DNA of 64,000 nt from Microvirga sp. ACRRW (GCF_022346925.1 NZ_JAKRNJ010000004.1:496001-560000); one strand, 5' to 3'; counted from the stretch's first letter, positions 1 to 8,588 are shown. The notes: generated by a model not told the origin, from the letters alone. Program-made: numbers and translations.

Positions 1-804
1 GGACGCAGCGCGCTCGATGCCGTCGAGCTGATGAATGTGGGCGTGAACTACATGCGCGAGCACATGCCCTCCGATGCACGCGTGCACTATGCGCTCCTCG
101 ATACGGGCGGCATCGCTCCGAACGTGGTGCAGGCACATGCCAGGGTACGCTATTCGATCCGCGCCATGGACCTGCAGGGTATGCTCGACCTCGTCGAACG
201 CGTGCACAAGATCGCGCAGGGGGCCGCTCTCATGACGGAAACCAGCGTCGAGATGCGCATCGTCAGCGCCGTCTCGAACACGCTCGGCAATACACCCCTG
301 GAACACGCCTTGCACAACGCCATGGAGGAGCTGGGGGCTCCAGCCTTCGACGACGCCGACCGTGACTTCGCGAAGAAGATCCGCGCAACGCTGTCGGAAC
401 AGGAGATCGCATCCGTCTACCGGGCCATCGGTCAGCCGAAGACTGATGCGCCTCTCGCCGATTTTCTGACGCCCCTCGACTCGCCGCGCAATCCCATGAT
501 CGGCTCGACCGATATCGGCGACGTGAGCTGGGTTGTTCCCACCGTCCAGGCCCATGCGCCCACGGTCGCGATCGGCACACCGTTCCACACATGGCAGGTC
601 GTCGCGCAAGGCAAGATGCCTGCCGCGCACAAGGCCATGGTGCACGTTGCCAAGGCCATGGCCGCAACCGGCATGGCTGCGATCACCGATCCGTCCCTGA
701 TGGCAGCCGCCAAGGCCGATCTTGCGGATAGAACGCGGGAAACTCCGTATGTGAGCCCGCTCCGCGAGGGTGTCGAGCCTCCGCTGGACATGTCGCGCAA
801 TTAG
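1..804 (+). CDS. M20-family amidohydrolase, C-terminal part (AbgB-like), 5' end outside window
   Basis: The reading frame is open from the first base, so the gene starts upstream and only the last 267 or so residues are present. The protein resembles the C-terminal half of M20 zinc amidohydrolases of the AbgB/aminobenzoyl-glutamate hydrolase type. The dimerisation domain comes first (residues around GRSALDAVELMNVGVNYMREH, an ARVRYSIRA strand), followed by the return of the catalytic domain with the SSTDIGDVSW-like stretch (here GSTDIGDVSWVVPT) and a late GTPFHTWQ segment with a likely metal-site His. Such enzymes hydrolyse amide bonds of N-acyl amino acids in the cytoplasm. The substrate cannot be told from this fragment, and nothing links it to the PTS genes that follow. 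Confidence 0.85.
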   Translation, partial: GRSALDAVELMNVGVNYMREHMPSDARVHYALLDTGGIAPNVVQAHARVRYSIRAMDLQGMLDLVERVHKIAQGAALMTETSVEMRIVSAVSNTLGNTPLEHALHNAMEELGAPAFDDADRDFAKKIRATLSEQEIASVYRAIGQPKTDAPLADFLTPLDSPRNPMIGSTDIGDVSWVVPTVQAHAPTVAIGTPFHTWQVVAQGKMPAAHKAMVHVAKAMAATGMAAITDPSLMAAAKADLADRTRETPYVSPLREGVEPPLDMSRN

Positions 805-936
805 GAATGGCGACCGGACCCCAGGTAGTTAGGGCTGCACTCGGCTTCCGTTGGCGGATTGCGGTGAAACCCGATCCGGCTGGACGGGTTGGCTTATGAA
901 TGAGCAAGGGAAATGCCGGGCAAGCGGAGCCTGGTC

Positions 937-1143
937 ATGATGGCTGAAGATCGGCAGATGTCGGGGCTGCGGCTCCCCAATACGCTTGAGCTGCCGCCAA
1001 GCCATACGGCCGCAATGGTAGGGCACTTTCTCAAGCGCATCTACGAGGACAGCCTCGAAACGGATTATCCTCGCCATTTGACGATCTTGATCGAGAAGAT
1101 CGACATGGCGGAGCGCCAGTCGATGAAGGCAAGCGAGCGGTGA
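937..1143 (+). CDS. Small NepR-like protein (possible anti-sigma factor)
   Basis: A 68-residue protein from the ATG I prefer, because GGAG lies 7 nt before it; an in-frame ATG 24 nt upstream has no well-placed ribosome site. Residues from about VGHFLKRIYEDSLETD to the IEKID segment align without gaps to the NepR core as I know it: Gly, Leu, basic, Ile/Leu-Tyr-acid-acid, a central Pro, Leu, then Leu-Ile-x-Lys-Ile-Asp. NepR proteins bind the general-stress sigma factor EcfG and are released by PhyR. No phyR or ecfG is nearby, so this would be an orphan paralogue. The match is judged by eye on a short motif, so function remains tentative. Confidence 0.5.
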   Translation: MMAEDRQMSGLRLPNTLELPPSHTAAMVGHFLKRIYEDSLETDYPRHLTILIEKIDMAERQSMKASER

Positions 1144-1195
1144 CGAAAGAGCGGAATACTTTCATCAGTAGGCGCGCCTATTTTCGCCGTTAGGG

Positions 1196-1483
1196 CTACC
1201 CGCGCAGGGCCTTCTCGATATCGTCCAGCACCTGGGCTTTGCCGATGCCGGTCAGGAACGGCAGGCCCTTGAAGGTCGGCTTTCCGAGATCGTCGGGGAC
1301 CGGCGTGGTGGCGACCACCACGTCCACGTCAGCCACCATGCTGCGCACTTCCGTGGCCTTGCACTGGCGGATCGTGACGGGAATGCCGCGCTCAGTCATG
1401 GCTTCTTCGATGGCGAGCGCGACGACGGTCGATGTGGCAACCGCTGTTCCGCATGCGACCAGGACGACTTTCTGCTGGGCCAT
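1196..1483 (-). CDS. gatB: PTS galactitol-type EIIB component
   Basis: A 95-residue cytoplasmic phosphotransfer protein. The N-terminus has the P-loop-like VACGTAVATSTV motif, with Cys11 as the expected phosphorylated cysteine; it closely resembles E. coli GatB (VACGGAVATSTM), as does the later GLPFLTGIG stretch. It passes phosphate from EIIA to the sugar bound by EIIC. It is the last gene of a three-gene operon in the order EIIC-EIIA-EIIB, 17 nt after the EIIA stop. The family is known for galactitol, but related sets carry other polyols, so the substrate is inferred only at class level. Confidence 0.9.
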   Translation of the reverse strand: MAQQKVVLVACGTAVATSTVVALAIEEAMTERGIPVTIRQCKATEVRSMVADVDVVVATTPVPDDLGKPTFKGLPFLTGIGKAQVLDDIEKALRG

Positions 1484-1500
1484 TTGGGCACTCTCGTTGT

Positions 1501-1962
1501 TCAGGAGGGGAAAGCGGCGAAGGCTTCTTCCGGCGTCCGGGCGGAGACCAGCGCCGACAGCGCACCCGGATTCTGGATGAAGCCCGCCACGGCTTGAAGC
1601 ATCTCGATCTGCGCGTCCTTGTCGTTCAAGGCAAGGGCCACCACGATTTGAACCGGCAATTTCTCGTCCGGATCGTCCATGCTCGCGAAGGTCACGGGCT
1701 CCGCCAGCGTCGCAAGAGCGATGGCAGGGGCAATCACGTGCACGGGATCGGAATGCGGAACCGCCACGTTGATCTCCCCGAGGGGCAGGCCCGTCGGCAT
1801 GGTCCGTTCCCGCTCGATCAGAGCTTCGACGTAATTCGCCTTGACCTTGCCCATCGCGATGAGGCGTTCGCCCAGAAGCGCGATCACCTCATCCGAGGAT
1901 TGAGCCGATACCCCCAGGCACATAGCCTGGGGGGACAGGATCGACCGAAAGTCCACTGCCAT
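1501..1962 (-). CDS. gatA: PTS EIIA component (fructose/mannitol/galactitol EIIA-2 fold)
   Basis: A 153-residue EIIA of the PTS_EIIA_2 family. The phosphorylated histidine is in the conserved VAVPHSDPVHV segment, preceded by the ERERTMPTGLPLGEINVAVPH pattern typical of the family. It takes phosphate from HPr, which here is probably the HPr domain of the HPr-EI fusion a few kilobases away, and gives it to EIIB. The gene begins 8 nt after the EIIC stop codon, which fits translation from one mRNA. Similar domains occur in PtsN, but the position between a galactitol-type EIIC and EIIB argues for a transport role. Confidence 0.9.
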   Translation of the reverse strand: MAVDFRSILSPQAMCLGVSAQSSDEVIALLGERLIAMGKVKANYVEALIERERTMPTGLPLGEINVAVPHSDPVHVIAPAIALATLAEPVTFASMDDPDEKLPVQIVVALALNDKDAQIEMLQAVAGFIQNPGALSALVSARTPEEAFAAFPS

Positions 1963-1970
1963 CTGTTGCT

Positions 1971-3395
1971 TTACTCCGCAGGCATCGCGCGGGTCTGAAC
2001 GACCGCCTCTTCAGGCTCGGCACCGGCTGCGCGCTCCCAGGCCTGCGGCGCGGCGCGGAACCCGAAGAGGAATGCGAGGACGACGACGAGAACGATTCCG
2101 ACACCCAGCAGCCCCAGAGCCCCGATCGTGCTGATCACGAGATAGGGGATGTAGAGGAAGCCGTCGACGACGCTGGTGATCAGCGTGGCGTTGGCGGGCA
2201 TCTGGAAGCCGGCGGTCTGGGCGGTCGAGGTCATGAGAGGCGAGAGCGCCATGCCCACATAGAAGCCGACGATCAGCGTCACCGTGCCGATCACGATCAT
2301 GCGGAAGACGTTGCCGTTCACAATCGGGGCAGCCATGGCCACGATGAACGGAATGACCGCCAGATCCGCGAACAGGATGATCCGGTTTCCGGGCAGGATG
2401 ATCGAGAGCAGGATTGCCACCGGCACGAGCACCAGGGAGCTCGCGATGGCTGCCGGGTGACCGATCAGGATCGCGGAGTCGAGGCCCACATTGATCTCAC
2501 GGTCGCCGGCGCGCTTCTGCACGAAGTCGCGGGCGGCTTCCGAGACGGGAATGAGGCCTTCCATGAGGATCTTCACCATGCGCGGCAGAAGCAGCATGAC
2601 GGCCGCGAGGCTGATGCCGGTCTTGAGCGCCTTGGAGATCACGGTGCCCGCATCGCCTGCATTGTAATAAGCGGCGAAACCGAGAACGAGACCGATGACG
2701 AGGCCGAGCACGATAGGCTCGCCGAAGACGCCGAGGCGCTTCTGCACGGTGTCGGTATCGAGCTGGATGCGATTGATGCCGGGGATGCGGTCCATGAGCC
2801 AGTTCAGGCCAATCGCGATCGGCACGATCTGCGCGGAGGCCAAGTGCGGCACGGACACTCCGGGAACGCCGTAGAAACGCTGCACGCCCTTGGCGGTCCA
2901 ATCGGCGAAGACCAGCGCCAGCGCCGCCATCAATCCTGCCGCCATCAGGCCGTAGCCGAGGCTGCCGGTGGCGGCGACGACGAGCGAGCCGACGAAGGCG
3001 AAGTGCCAGAAATTCCACACGTCCACGTTCAGCGTTCTCGTGAGGCCTGCGAGAAGCAGGGCGACGTTGACCAGGATACCGATGGGAATCACCCACAATC
3101 CGACCGAAGAGCCGAAGGCGATGGCTGCAGCCGAAGGCCAGCCCACATCCACGATGTCACGCTGGATGCCCGTATTCTTGACGATGGCCTGAGCCGCGTC
3201 GCCCAGCGTGGTGAGCATCAGCCCCAGCACCAGATTGATACCGATGAAGGCGATGCCGATGGTCAGGCCCGCCCGGAAGGCCCGGCCCGGCTTGGCGCCC
3301 AGCACGAGCGCGATGACGAAAATGATGATCGGCAGCAGAACCGTTGCGCCGAGCGTGTCGACGACGCCTTTAAAGGCGGTCAGAATACTATCCAT
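1971..3395 (-). CDS. gatC: PTS galactitol-type EIIC permease
   Basis: A 474-residue polytopic inner-membrane protein with about ten hydrophobic segments, matching GatC-type EIIC in length and in motifs such as GAKPGRAFRAGLTIGIAF near the N-terminus and NVWNFWHFAFVGSL-like residues (VDVWNFWHFAF) in the middle. It binds and translocates the polyol, which is phosphorylated by EIIB during passage. The start is the ATG with GGGAGGG 6 nt upstream; a TTG 15 nt earlier is unlikely. It leads the EIIC-EIIA-EIIB operon and is divergent from the SorC-family regulator, with about 175 nt between them that should hold both promoters. Confidence 0.92.
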   Translation of the reverse strand: MDSILTAFKGVVDTLGATVLLPIIIFVIALVLGAKPGRAFRAGLTIGIAFIGINLVLGLMLTTLGDAAQAIVKNTGIQRDIVDVGWPSAAAIAFGSSVGLWVIPIGILVNVALLLAGLTRTLNVDVWNFWHFAFVGSLVVAATGSLGYGLMAAGLMAALALVFADWTAKGVQRFYGVPGVSVPHLASAQIVPIAIGLNWLMDRIPGINRIQLDTDTVQKRLGVFGEPIVLGLVIGLVLGFAAYYNAGDAGTVISKALKTGISLAAVMLLLPRMVKILMEGLIPVSEAARDFVQKRAGDREINVGLDSAILIGHPAAIASSLVLVPVAILLSIILPGNRIILFADLAVIPFIVAMAAPIVNGNVFRMIVIGTVTLIVGFYVGMALSPLMTSTAQTAGFQMPANATLITSVVDGFLYIPYLVISTIGALGLLGVGIVLVVVLAFLFGFRAAPQAWERAAGAEPEEAVVQTRAMPAE

Positions 3396-3489
3396 GGTCT
3401 TCCCTCCCAATGAATTCGTCGCCTGGCATTCTTTCGGCCAGCGCCCGACATGTCCCGCCCGACCATTGGCGAGGCAAAAGGAATTAGAT

Positions 3490-3515
3490 CATTTGTTTAT
3501 TGGGGGTGCAATATG
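3490..3515. promoter_or_regulatory. Possible SorC-regulator site between gatC and its regulator
   Basis: The AT-rich stretch contains CATTTGTT (3490-3497), the same octamer that forms one arm of the inverted repeat upstream of the second SorC-family regulator in this window. No clean second arm is visible here, so this is only a candidate operator half-site within the divergent promoter region. Confidence 0.25.
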
Positions 3516-3570
3516 TTCTGGAAAGATCCCTGTTATTGTATGGTTGAGAAGCCTAAGCTAGAAACCTTCC

Positions 3571-4593
3571 ATGACTCAGAACAAGACGCGAAAGAAGAAC
3601 GCAGCGGCCACATCCGCAGAAGCCGATGCGCCGATTTCCATCGGGCGCCGCTCTGATCGTCTCAGACTTCGCGCTGCGTGGATGTACCATGTGGAGGAGA
3701 TGACCCAGAGCGCCATCGCGGATGCGCTGGGCATCGGCCGCGTGACCGTCGTGCGTCTTTTATCGGATGCGCGCGACCGGCACGAAGTCCGCATTTCCCT
3801 GAGCCGCAACGTTTCCGAGCTGACGGCGCTCGAAATGGCGCTCGAGCGGGCCTTCGGCATCGGTGAGGCCGTGGTCGCCCCACTCTCCTCCCGCGAGGCC
3901 GACCCGACCGGGCCGATTGCCGCCGCGACGGGCCAGTTCGTTTCCGAGTTCCTGCAGCCGGGTATGAAGATCGGCGTCGGCTGGGGCAAGACCCTGCATC
4001 AGGCGCTTCATTTCATCAGCGACCGTCAGATCCCCGACATCTCCGTCGTGTCGCTTCTCGGCGGCATCGTGAAGGCGAAGCAATACAACCCCACCGAGTT
4101 CGCGTGGCAGTTCTCGCGGCTCCTGCAATCGGAATGCTTCCTTTTGCCCGCGCCAGCCCTCGTCGACAGCATCGAGACCAAGCGCACGCTCATCGAACGC
4201 TGCGGTCTATCCGAAATCTTCGACGTAGCGCGTTCCCTCGATACCGTGCTGCTCAGCGTCGGTGGCATGACGGCGGATGCGACCGCCTATCGCTTCGGCT
4301 ATTTCTCCGAGCAGGATCGGCTTTCGCTCATCAAGGAAGGCGCTGTCGGCGACCTCCTGTATTATTTCTACGGCCTCGACGGGCGCCTCGTGGATCACCC
4401 CACCAACGAGCGCGTCATGGCGATCCCCGTCGAGAGCCTCTCCGCAGCCCCCAACCGCATCCTCACCTCGGGCGGCCCCAATAAGGTCGATGCGATCATT
4501 GGCGGCATTCGCATGGTGAAGCCGACAGTGTTTATCACCGACGAAGTCACGGCCTCCTCGATGCTCCAGGCGGTCGGGGTTCCGAACCCTTAA
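3571..4593 (+). CDS. SorC/DeoR-type sugar-binding transcriptional regulator
   Basis: A 340-residue regulator. Residues around 30-75 form a helix-turn-helix (AAWMYHVEEMTQSAIADALGIGRVTVVRLL), followed by the SorC effector-binding domain with the GVGWGKTLHQAL phosphosugar-pocket segment and the late NRILTSGGPNKVDAIIGGI motif. The family senses phosphorylated sugars. It is transcribed away from the galactitol-type PTS genes and towards a HAD phosphatase 36 nt downstream, so it most likely controls both. No strong ribosome site precedes the chosen ATG, but the residues just before the helix-turn-helix are variable in this family, so a later start cannot be excluded. Confidence 0.9.
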   Translation: MTQNKTRKKNAAATSAEADAPISIGRRSDRLRLRAAWMYHVEEMTQSAIADALGIGRVTVVRLLSDARDRHEVRISLSRNVSELTALEMALERAFGIGEAVVAPLSSREADPTGPIAAATGQFVSEFLQPGMKIGVGWGKTLHQALHFISDRQIPDISVVSLLGGIVKAKQYNPTEFAWQFSRLLQSECFLLPAPALVDSIETKRTLIERCGLSEIFDVARSLDTVLLSVGGMTADATAYRFGYFSEQDRLSLIKEGAVGDLLYYFYGLDGRLVDHPTNERVMAIPVESLSAAPNRILTSGGPNKVDAIIGGIRMVKPTVFITDEVTASSMLQAVGVPNP

Positions 4594-4629
4594 ATCTCTA
4601 TTTCATTTCCAAGGACCTGAAAGACCTTC

Positions 4630-5286
4630 ATGTCTCTTCCTGAACTTGTCATTTTCGATTGCGACGGCGTGCTGGTGGACAGCGAGATTCTTGCAAGCGA
4701 GGCCATGTGCTCCGTGCTTCAGGCCAAGGGCGTTGCAGCCACGCCCGACATGGTCGCCGCCTGTGTCGGCATGAAGCGCGACGACATTCTTGCGCGCATC
4801 GCAGCCCAGACCGGCTCGACGATCTCTCCTGAGACGGCGGACGAGATCTGGCCCGCGACCCGCGCCCTGTTCGTCGAGAAGCTGAAGCCCACGCCGGGCG
4901 TCCCGGCCTTTCTCGACCGCCTGCCCTATCGCCATTGCGTCGCCTCCTCCTCCGACAAGGTGCGCATCCGTCTCAGCCTCGAAGTCACGGGCTTGCTGCC
5001 GTTCTTCGGTGACGACTTCTTCAGCTCGCAGGAAGTGGCGCGCGGCAAGCCCGCGCCGGACCTGTTCCTGCATGCCGCCAAGCAGATGGGCGTAAACCCG
5101 AAGAACTGCGTCGTGATCGAAGATTCGCCTTTCGGCATCCAGGGCGCGCGTGCGGCGGGCATGACGGCCATCGGCTATATCGGCGGCAGCCATGTGCAGG
5201 AGCCTCATGCGGAGGTGCTGCTCGAGGCTGGCGCCCATCATGTGGAGACGGATTGGAATGCCATCGGCAAACTTATCGGCCTGTGA
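4630..5286 (+). CDS. HAD-superfamily phosphatase / beta-phosphoglucomutase-like
   Basis: A 218-residue HAD hydrolase of the beta-phosphoglucomutase/phosphatase subfamily. The nucleophile motif FDCDGVLVDSE sits at residues 9-19 (Asp10 nucleophile, Asp12 acid/base), motif II is the SSSDKVR segment, and motif III/IV is KPAPD...VVIEDSPFGIQGA. An alpha-helical cap lies between motifs I and II. Such enzymes remove or move phosphate on small sugar phosphates. Placement directly after the SorC-type regulator suggests it acts on the phosphorylated product of the PTS, or on a dead-end sugar phosphate. Confidence 0.9.
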   Translation: MSLPELVIFDCDGVLVDSEILASEAMCSVLQAKGVAATPDMVAACVGMKRDDILARIAAQTGSTISPETADEIWPATRALFVEKLKPTPGVPAFLDRLPYRHCVASSSDKVRIRLSLEVTGLLPFFGDDFFSSQEVARGKPAPDLFLHAAKQMGVNPKNCVVIEDSPFGIQGARAAGMTAIGYIGGSHVQEPHAEVLLEAGAHHVETDWNAIGKLIGL

Positions 5287-5339
5287 CGCGTTGATCCCTT
5301 ACCGTTAAGCCTCACGAAAGCGCCTTTTCGGAAACCAGC

Positions 5340-6173
5340 ATGCGACGGCCAAGCATCACCTTCCTTCGAGCAAGGGATACGCTTCGGAAGATCCGCTACA
5401 CGGTCAGGCACGAGGCGGGCCTGATCGACCGGACGTTGGGCGCCATCGGAGCCGAGTTCGGTCCCCGCTCACTTCCCCTGCAGCTTCTGCCCGACAAGCC
5501 TGCCCTGCAATTCTCGGATGCCGTGTTCGGATCGCTGGAGAAGGCCGCCAGGATTGCGCTGCAGGAACCGGGAGAGCTTCGCGTCCTGTCCGGGCCCGTC
5601 AAGCCGATTTCGTTTCTATTGAGCGATACGTCGCTCAACAATTACGCCAGGGGCCCGTCGGACTTCGTTACGATCATCTATCGCTATGTTCGCCACCTCT
5701 TACGAGGCCTGCCCGTCGAGAATGTCTATGTCTCGGAGCATGCCATCGAATCCGTGAGGCAGAACCTGCAGAGCCGCCACGCTGCGCTGATCGCGGAGAT
5801 TGCGGAGGCGGACCGGAGCAAAGTGACGGACGCAAAAGATTTCGAGCGCCAGGTCGAGCTTTGCGCGGCTCTCGCCTGCGAGATCGAGATGGCGCGTCCG
5901 ATCCGTCGCTTCGATATTGTGCAGATGGCGGACACGCCTTCGCAAGCGATGATGGAATCGCCGAACCGCTTCTGCGCGCTTGTCATCGGCCTTGCACTCG
6001 CCATCGCCTCCAAGCGCCCCGCAGCCGTCACCATGAAGACGTCGGAGATTTTGGAAAGCGGCGGACTTGTGGTGCAGGCCCGCTTCTGTGACTTCAATGC
6101 CGCCATGGATGCGCCCTCTCCCGTCCAGTCGCTGACGGGAGAGTTTGCGAGGGTTCTGCCCTATCTGCCTTAA
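5340..6173 (+). CDS. Conserved-looking protein of unknown function
   Basis: A 277-residue protein that I do not recognise. It is soluble by appearance: basic N-terminus, no signal peptide, a hydrophobic helix near residues 210-225 (ALVIGLALAIAS) that is too short and mixed for a sure membrane span. It lies 54 nt after the HAD phosphatase on the same strand and could be co-transcribed. Its stop overlaps the end of the convergent HPr-EI gene by 4 nt. Coding looks real because codon third positions are GC-rich as in neighbours and no better frame exists here. Confidence 0.6.
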   Translation: MRRPSITFLRARDTLRKIRYTVRHEAGLIDRTLGAIGAEFGPRSLPLQLLPDKPALQFSDAVFGSLEKAARIALQEPGELRVLSGPVKPISFLLSDTSLNNYARGPSDFVTIIYRYVRHLLRGLPVENVYVSEHAIESVRQNLQSRHAALIAEIAEADRSKVTDAKDFERQVELCAALACEIEMARPIRRFDIVQMADTPSQAMMESPNRFCALVIGLALAIASKRPAAVTMKTSEILESGGLVVQARFCDFNAAMDAPSPVQSLTGEFARVLPYLP

Positions 6174-8131
6174 AGCTCGATGATGCGCTTCTTGGCGCGC
6201 GCGATGGAGGCCGGGCTCATGCTCAGTTCCGTCACGCCCATGCGGATGAATTCGGGAATGAGATCCTCCCGCGCCGCCGCCTCGCCGCAGACGCCCACCC
6301 AGATTCCAGCCTTCTTGGCGGCCTGACAGATCAGGTCCACGGCTTTGAGCACGGCGGGATGATCCGCGCGGTTGAGCTTGACGAGGCGCGGATTGAGACG
6401 GTCCGCCGCCATCACGTATTGCGTGAGATCGTTGGTGCCGATGGAGAAGAAATCCGCCTCCGTCGCCAGCTCGTCGGCCGTCAGCGCGGCCGCGGGCGTT
6501 TCCATCATGATGCCGAGGTCAATCTCGCCGAAGGGGACGTTCTGTGAGCGAAGCTCGCTCCTGCAATCCTCCACGAGCGCCTTGACGGCGCGCAGCTCCG
6601 AGATGTCGGCGATCATCGGCACCATCACCTTGATGTTGCCGACGATTGCCGCGCGCAGAAGCGCCTTCAATTGCGGGCGGAAGATTTCCGGCTGATCGAG
6701 GCACATGCGAACGCCGCGCCAACCGAGAAACGGATTTTCCTCTTCCGGAAACTCAATACCCGCCACGGGCTTGTCGCCGCCCACATCGAGCGTGCGCACG
6801 ATCACCGGGCGCGGCGCGAAGGCGCGGGCAAGTTCGGTGTAGATCGCCGTCTGCTCGTCTTCTGACGGCAGAACCTTGCGCTCCATGAAGAGCAGCTCGG
6901 TGCGGAACAGGCCGACACCCATGGCGCCGGCTTTCAGGGCCGCATCGACCTCGCTGAGCGAGCCCAGATTGGCGGCGACCTCGATCAATTGGCCGTCGCG
7001 GGTTTTCGGCTCTACATGAGCGTAAGCTGCAAGCTGCGCGCGCGCCTCGGTCTCTTTACGGATGCGTTCGCGATAGGCTGCCGTCACATTCTCGGACGGA
7101 TCGAGCACCACTTCGCCCGTGCCGCCATCGATGGCCACACTCTTCGCCGCGCGAAGCGCCTCCACGGAGCCGTTATATCCCAACACCGCCGGAAGGCCGT
7201 GGGTTCTGGCCATGATGGCCACATGCGATGTGGACGAGCCTGTCGTGCAGAGAATGCCGCCGATGCGGGCGATGGGAGCCTTCGCGAAATCCCAGGCGCT
7301 GATTTCTTCCGCGACGATGATCGCACCGTCCGGAACATCGGCGAGGGTCGCGTCCTTGCGGCCGAGCAGCGTCAGGGCGATGTTGCGCGTAACACCTCTG
7401 ATGTCCTCCGCCCGAGCACGGATATAGGCATCGCTCATGGCCTCGAAGCTGCGGGCGAGATCCTCGCCCGCCATCGTCGTCGCATGAACGGCGTCCTCGC
7501 CGTTCTTGATGCGGCCCTTCACCTGATCGACGAGTTCGGCATCGTGGGCGACATCGACCAGGGCGTCGATGATCTGAAGATCGTCGGGCTTCAGGCCCAC
7601 GCGCTCGCGCCCTTCGAGAAGAGCTGCAACCGTCTGGGCGACAGCGGCCTCGTAGCGCAAAACCTCATTCTCGATCTGGTCCACAGGAACCTGACGCCGG
7701 TCGGCGACCAGATTCTCATGGAAGAAGGGATGAACCATACCGAGAGCAGCGCCTTCGCTTGCCGGAATGCCCTTGGGGTCACCCGGCGCTGCGACAGACT
7801 GCTGCTGAAGCGCGGGCTTGACAGGCGCTTCGGGAGATTTCGCTTCATTCGATCCGCCGACATCCAGGCCCGCATCGGGCGTCTCGAGGAAACGGGCGAG
7901 CGCATCCATGGCGACGGTCGCATCCTCGCCATTGGCGCGAATGACGAGCTCGTCGTTTTCCTTCACGCCGAGAAGCATGAGTTTCACGGAGCTTTTCGCG
8001 CTGACGCCCTGCTCGTCGCGGACGAGCTCGATGTCGGATTGGAAGCTTTTCGCAAGCTTGACGAACTGGGTCGCAGGGCGCGCATGCAGCCCATCGCGAA
8101 CTCTCACGCAGACGGTGCGTTCAACCTGCAT
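6170..8131 (-). CDS. ptsI: HPr-EI fusion: phosphoenolpyruvate-protein phosphotransferase with N-terminal HPr domain
   Basis: A 653-residue fusion of the two general PTS proteins. Residues 1-88 are HPr: GLHARPA with phosphorylated His16, and Ser47 in the AKSSVKLM segment at the position of the regulatory serine of HPr. After a linker of about 30 residues comes full-length EI with the phospho-histidine motif TSHVAIMARTHGLPAV, the PEP-binding VRTLDVGGDKP and the catalytic GVCGEAA cysteine. No GAF domain is present, so it is not the nitrogen-PTS enzyme PtsP. It lies downstream of the glucitol-type EII genes and probably supplies phosphate to both the glucitol- and galactitol-type systems. A GGAG lies about 7 nt before the ATG. 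Confidence 0.95.
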   Translation of the reverse strand: MQVERTVCVRVRDGLHARPATQFVKLAKSFQSDIELVRDEQGVSAKSSVKLMLLGVKENDELVIRANGEDATVAMDALARFLETPDAGLDVGGSNEAKSPEAPVKPALQQQSVAAPGDPKGIPASEGAALGMVHPFFHENLVADRRQVPVDQIENEVLRYEAAVAQTVAALLEGRERVGLKPDDLQIIDALVDVAHDAELVDQVKGRIKNGEDAVHATTMAGEDLARSFEAMSDAYIRARAEDIRGVTRNIALTLLGRKDATLADVPDGAIIVAEEISAWDFAKAPIARIGGILCTTGSSTSHVAIMARTHGLPAVLGYNGSVEALRAAKSVAIDGGTGEVVLDPSENVTAAYRERIRKETEARAQLAAYAHVEPKTRDGQLIEVAANLGSLSEVDAALKAGAMGVGLFRTELLFMERKVLPSEDEQTAIYTELARAFAPRPVIVRTLDVGGDKPVAGIEFPEEENPFLGWRGVRMCLDQPEIFRPQLKALLRAAIVGNIKVMVPMIADISELRAVKALVEDCRSELRSQNVPFGEIDLGIMMETPAAALTADELATEADFFSIGTNDLTQYVMAADRLNPRLVKLNRADHPAVLKAVDLICQAAKKAGIWVGVCGEAAAREDLIPEFIRMGVTELSMSPASIARAKKRIIEL

Positions 8132-8140
8132 GGCTCATCT

Positions 8141-8172
8141 CCAAAGAAAAAGGGCGGCGAGCATGTCGCCGC
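8141..8172 (-). terminator. Hairpin plus T-tract between EIIA and HPr-EI genes (partial terminator or attenuator)
   Basis: Read on the minus strand, GCGGCGA pairs perfectly with TCGCCGC around a 5-nt loop and is followed by CCTTTTTCTTT, a standard intrinsic-terminator layout. The T-tract ends about 12 nt before the HPr-EI start codon, overlapping the space normally used by the ribosome site. Confidence 0.55.
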
Positions 8173-8201
8173 ACAAAAAGTTCAACGAATAACGATCTGC
8201 T

Positions 8202-8588
8202 TTAAGCGGCCGTCTCAATCACGATCTCGGCGCCTGACACGAGAGCGCCGAGCAGAGTGGCGGAATCGACCGGGGATGCGCAAAGCTCCCCCGGGCGTCC
8301 GGCGGTATCGGCCCCGTCGAAATTGATGACGACGTGGCCGATATCCGCAACCTTCTTCCATGCCAGTTCCCCAACAGCCGTCAGCTTGGCGGATACGTTG
8401 CCGATGCGAAGCACTGCTCCGACCGGCGGAACATCCGCCGTCGGCCCGGCCTGCACATCGTGCAGCACCGAAACTTCAGCAAGCTCCGGCGGTGCACCCA
8501 CCGCGTAGAGGATCAGGATGCCGCCTTCGATGAGTTCGGAAACCTCGGAGCCGACATCGGTGATCTTGGTCTGGTAGAAAACGGTCAT
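8202..8588 (-). CDS. srlB: PTS glucitol/sorbitol-type EIIA
   Basis: A 128-residue protein matching the glucitol-specific EIIA family (PTSIIA_gutA) in length and layout: N-terminal TVFYQTKITDVG, a middle segment with GHVVINFDG and a hydrophobic strand ILILYAVGAPPELAEVSVLHD, whose histidine (VLHD) is the likely phosphorylation site. It hands phosphate from HPr to EIIB of the same system. It follows EIIB by 15 nt and precedes the HPr-EI gene. Confidence 0.88.
   Translation of the reverse strand: MTVFYQTKITDVGSEVSELIEGGILILYAVGAPPELAEVSVLHDVQAGPTADVPPVGAVLRIGNVSAKLTAVGELAWKKVADIGHVVINFDGADTAGRPGELCASPVDSATLLGALVSGAEIVIETAA

Noticed and set aside
2457..3413. Long plus-strand open frame opposite gatC
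   Set aside because: It is antisense to a gene with clear family motifs, and its composition (rich in His, Asp, Glu, Arg, Gly) is typical of the reverse frame of a GC-rich membrane-protein gene.
6170..8131. Calling the HPr-EI gene PtsP (nitrogen PTS)
   Set aside because: PtsP has an N-terminal GAF domain; here the N-terminus is HPr with GLHARPA, so it is a sugar-PTS fusion.
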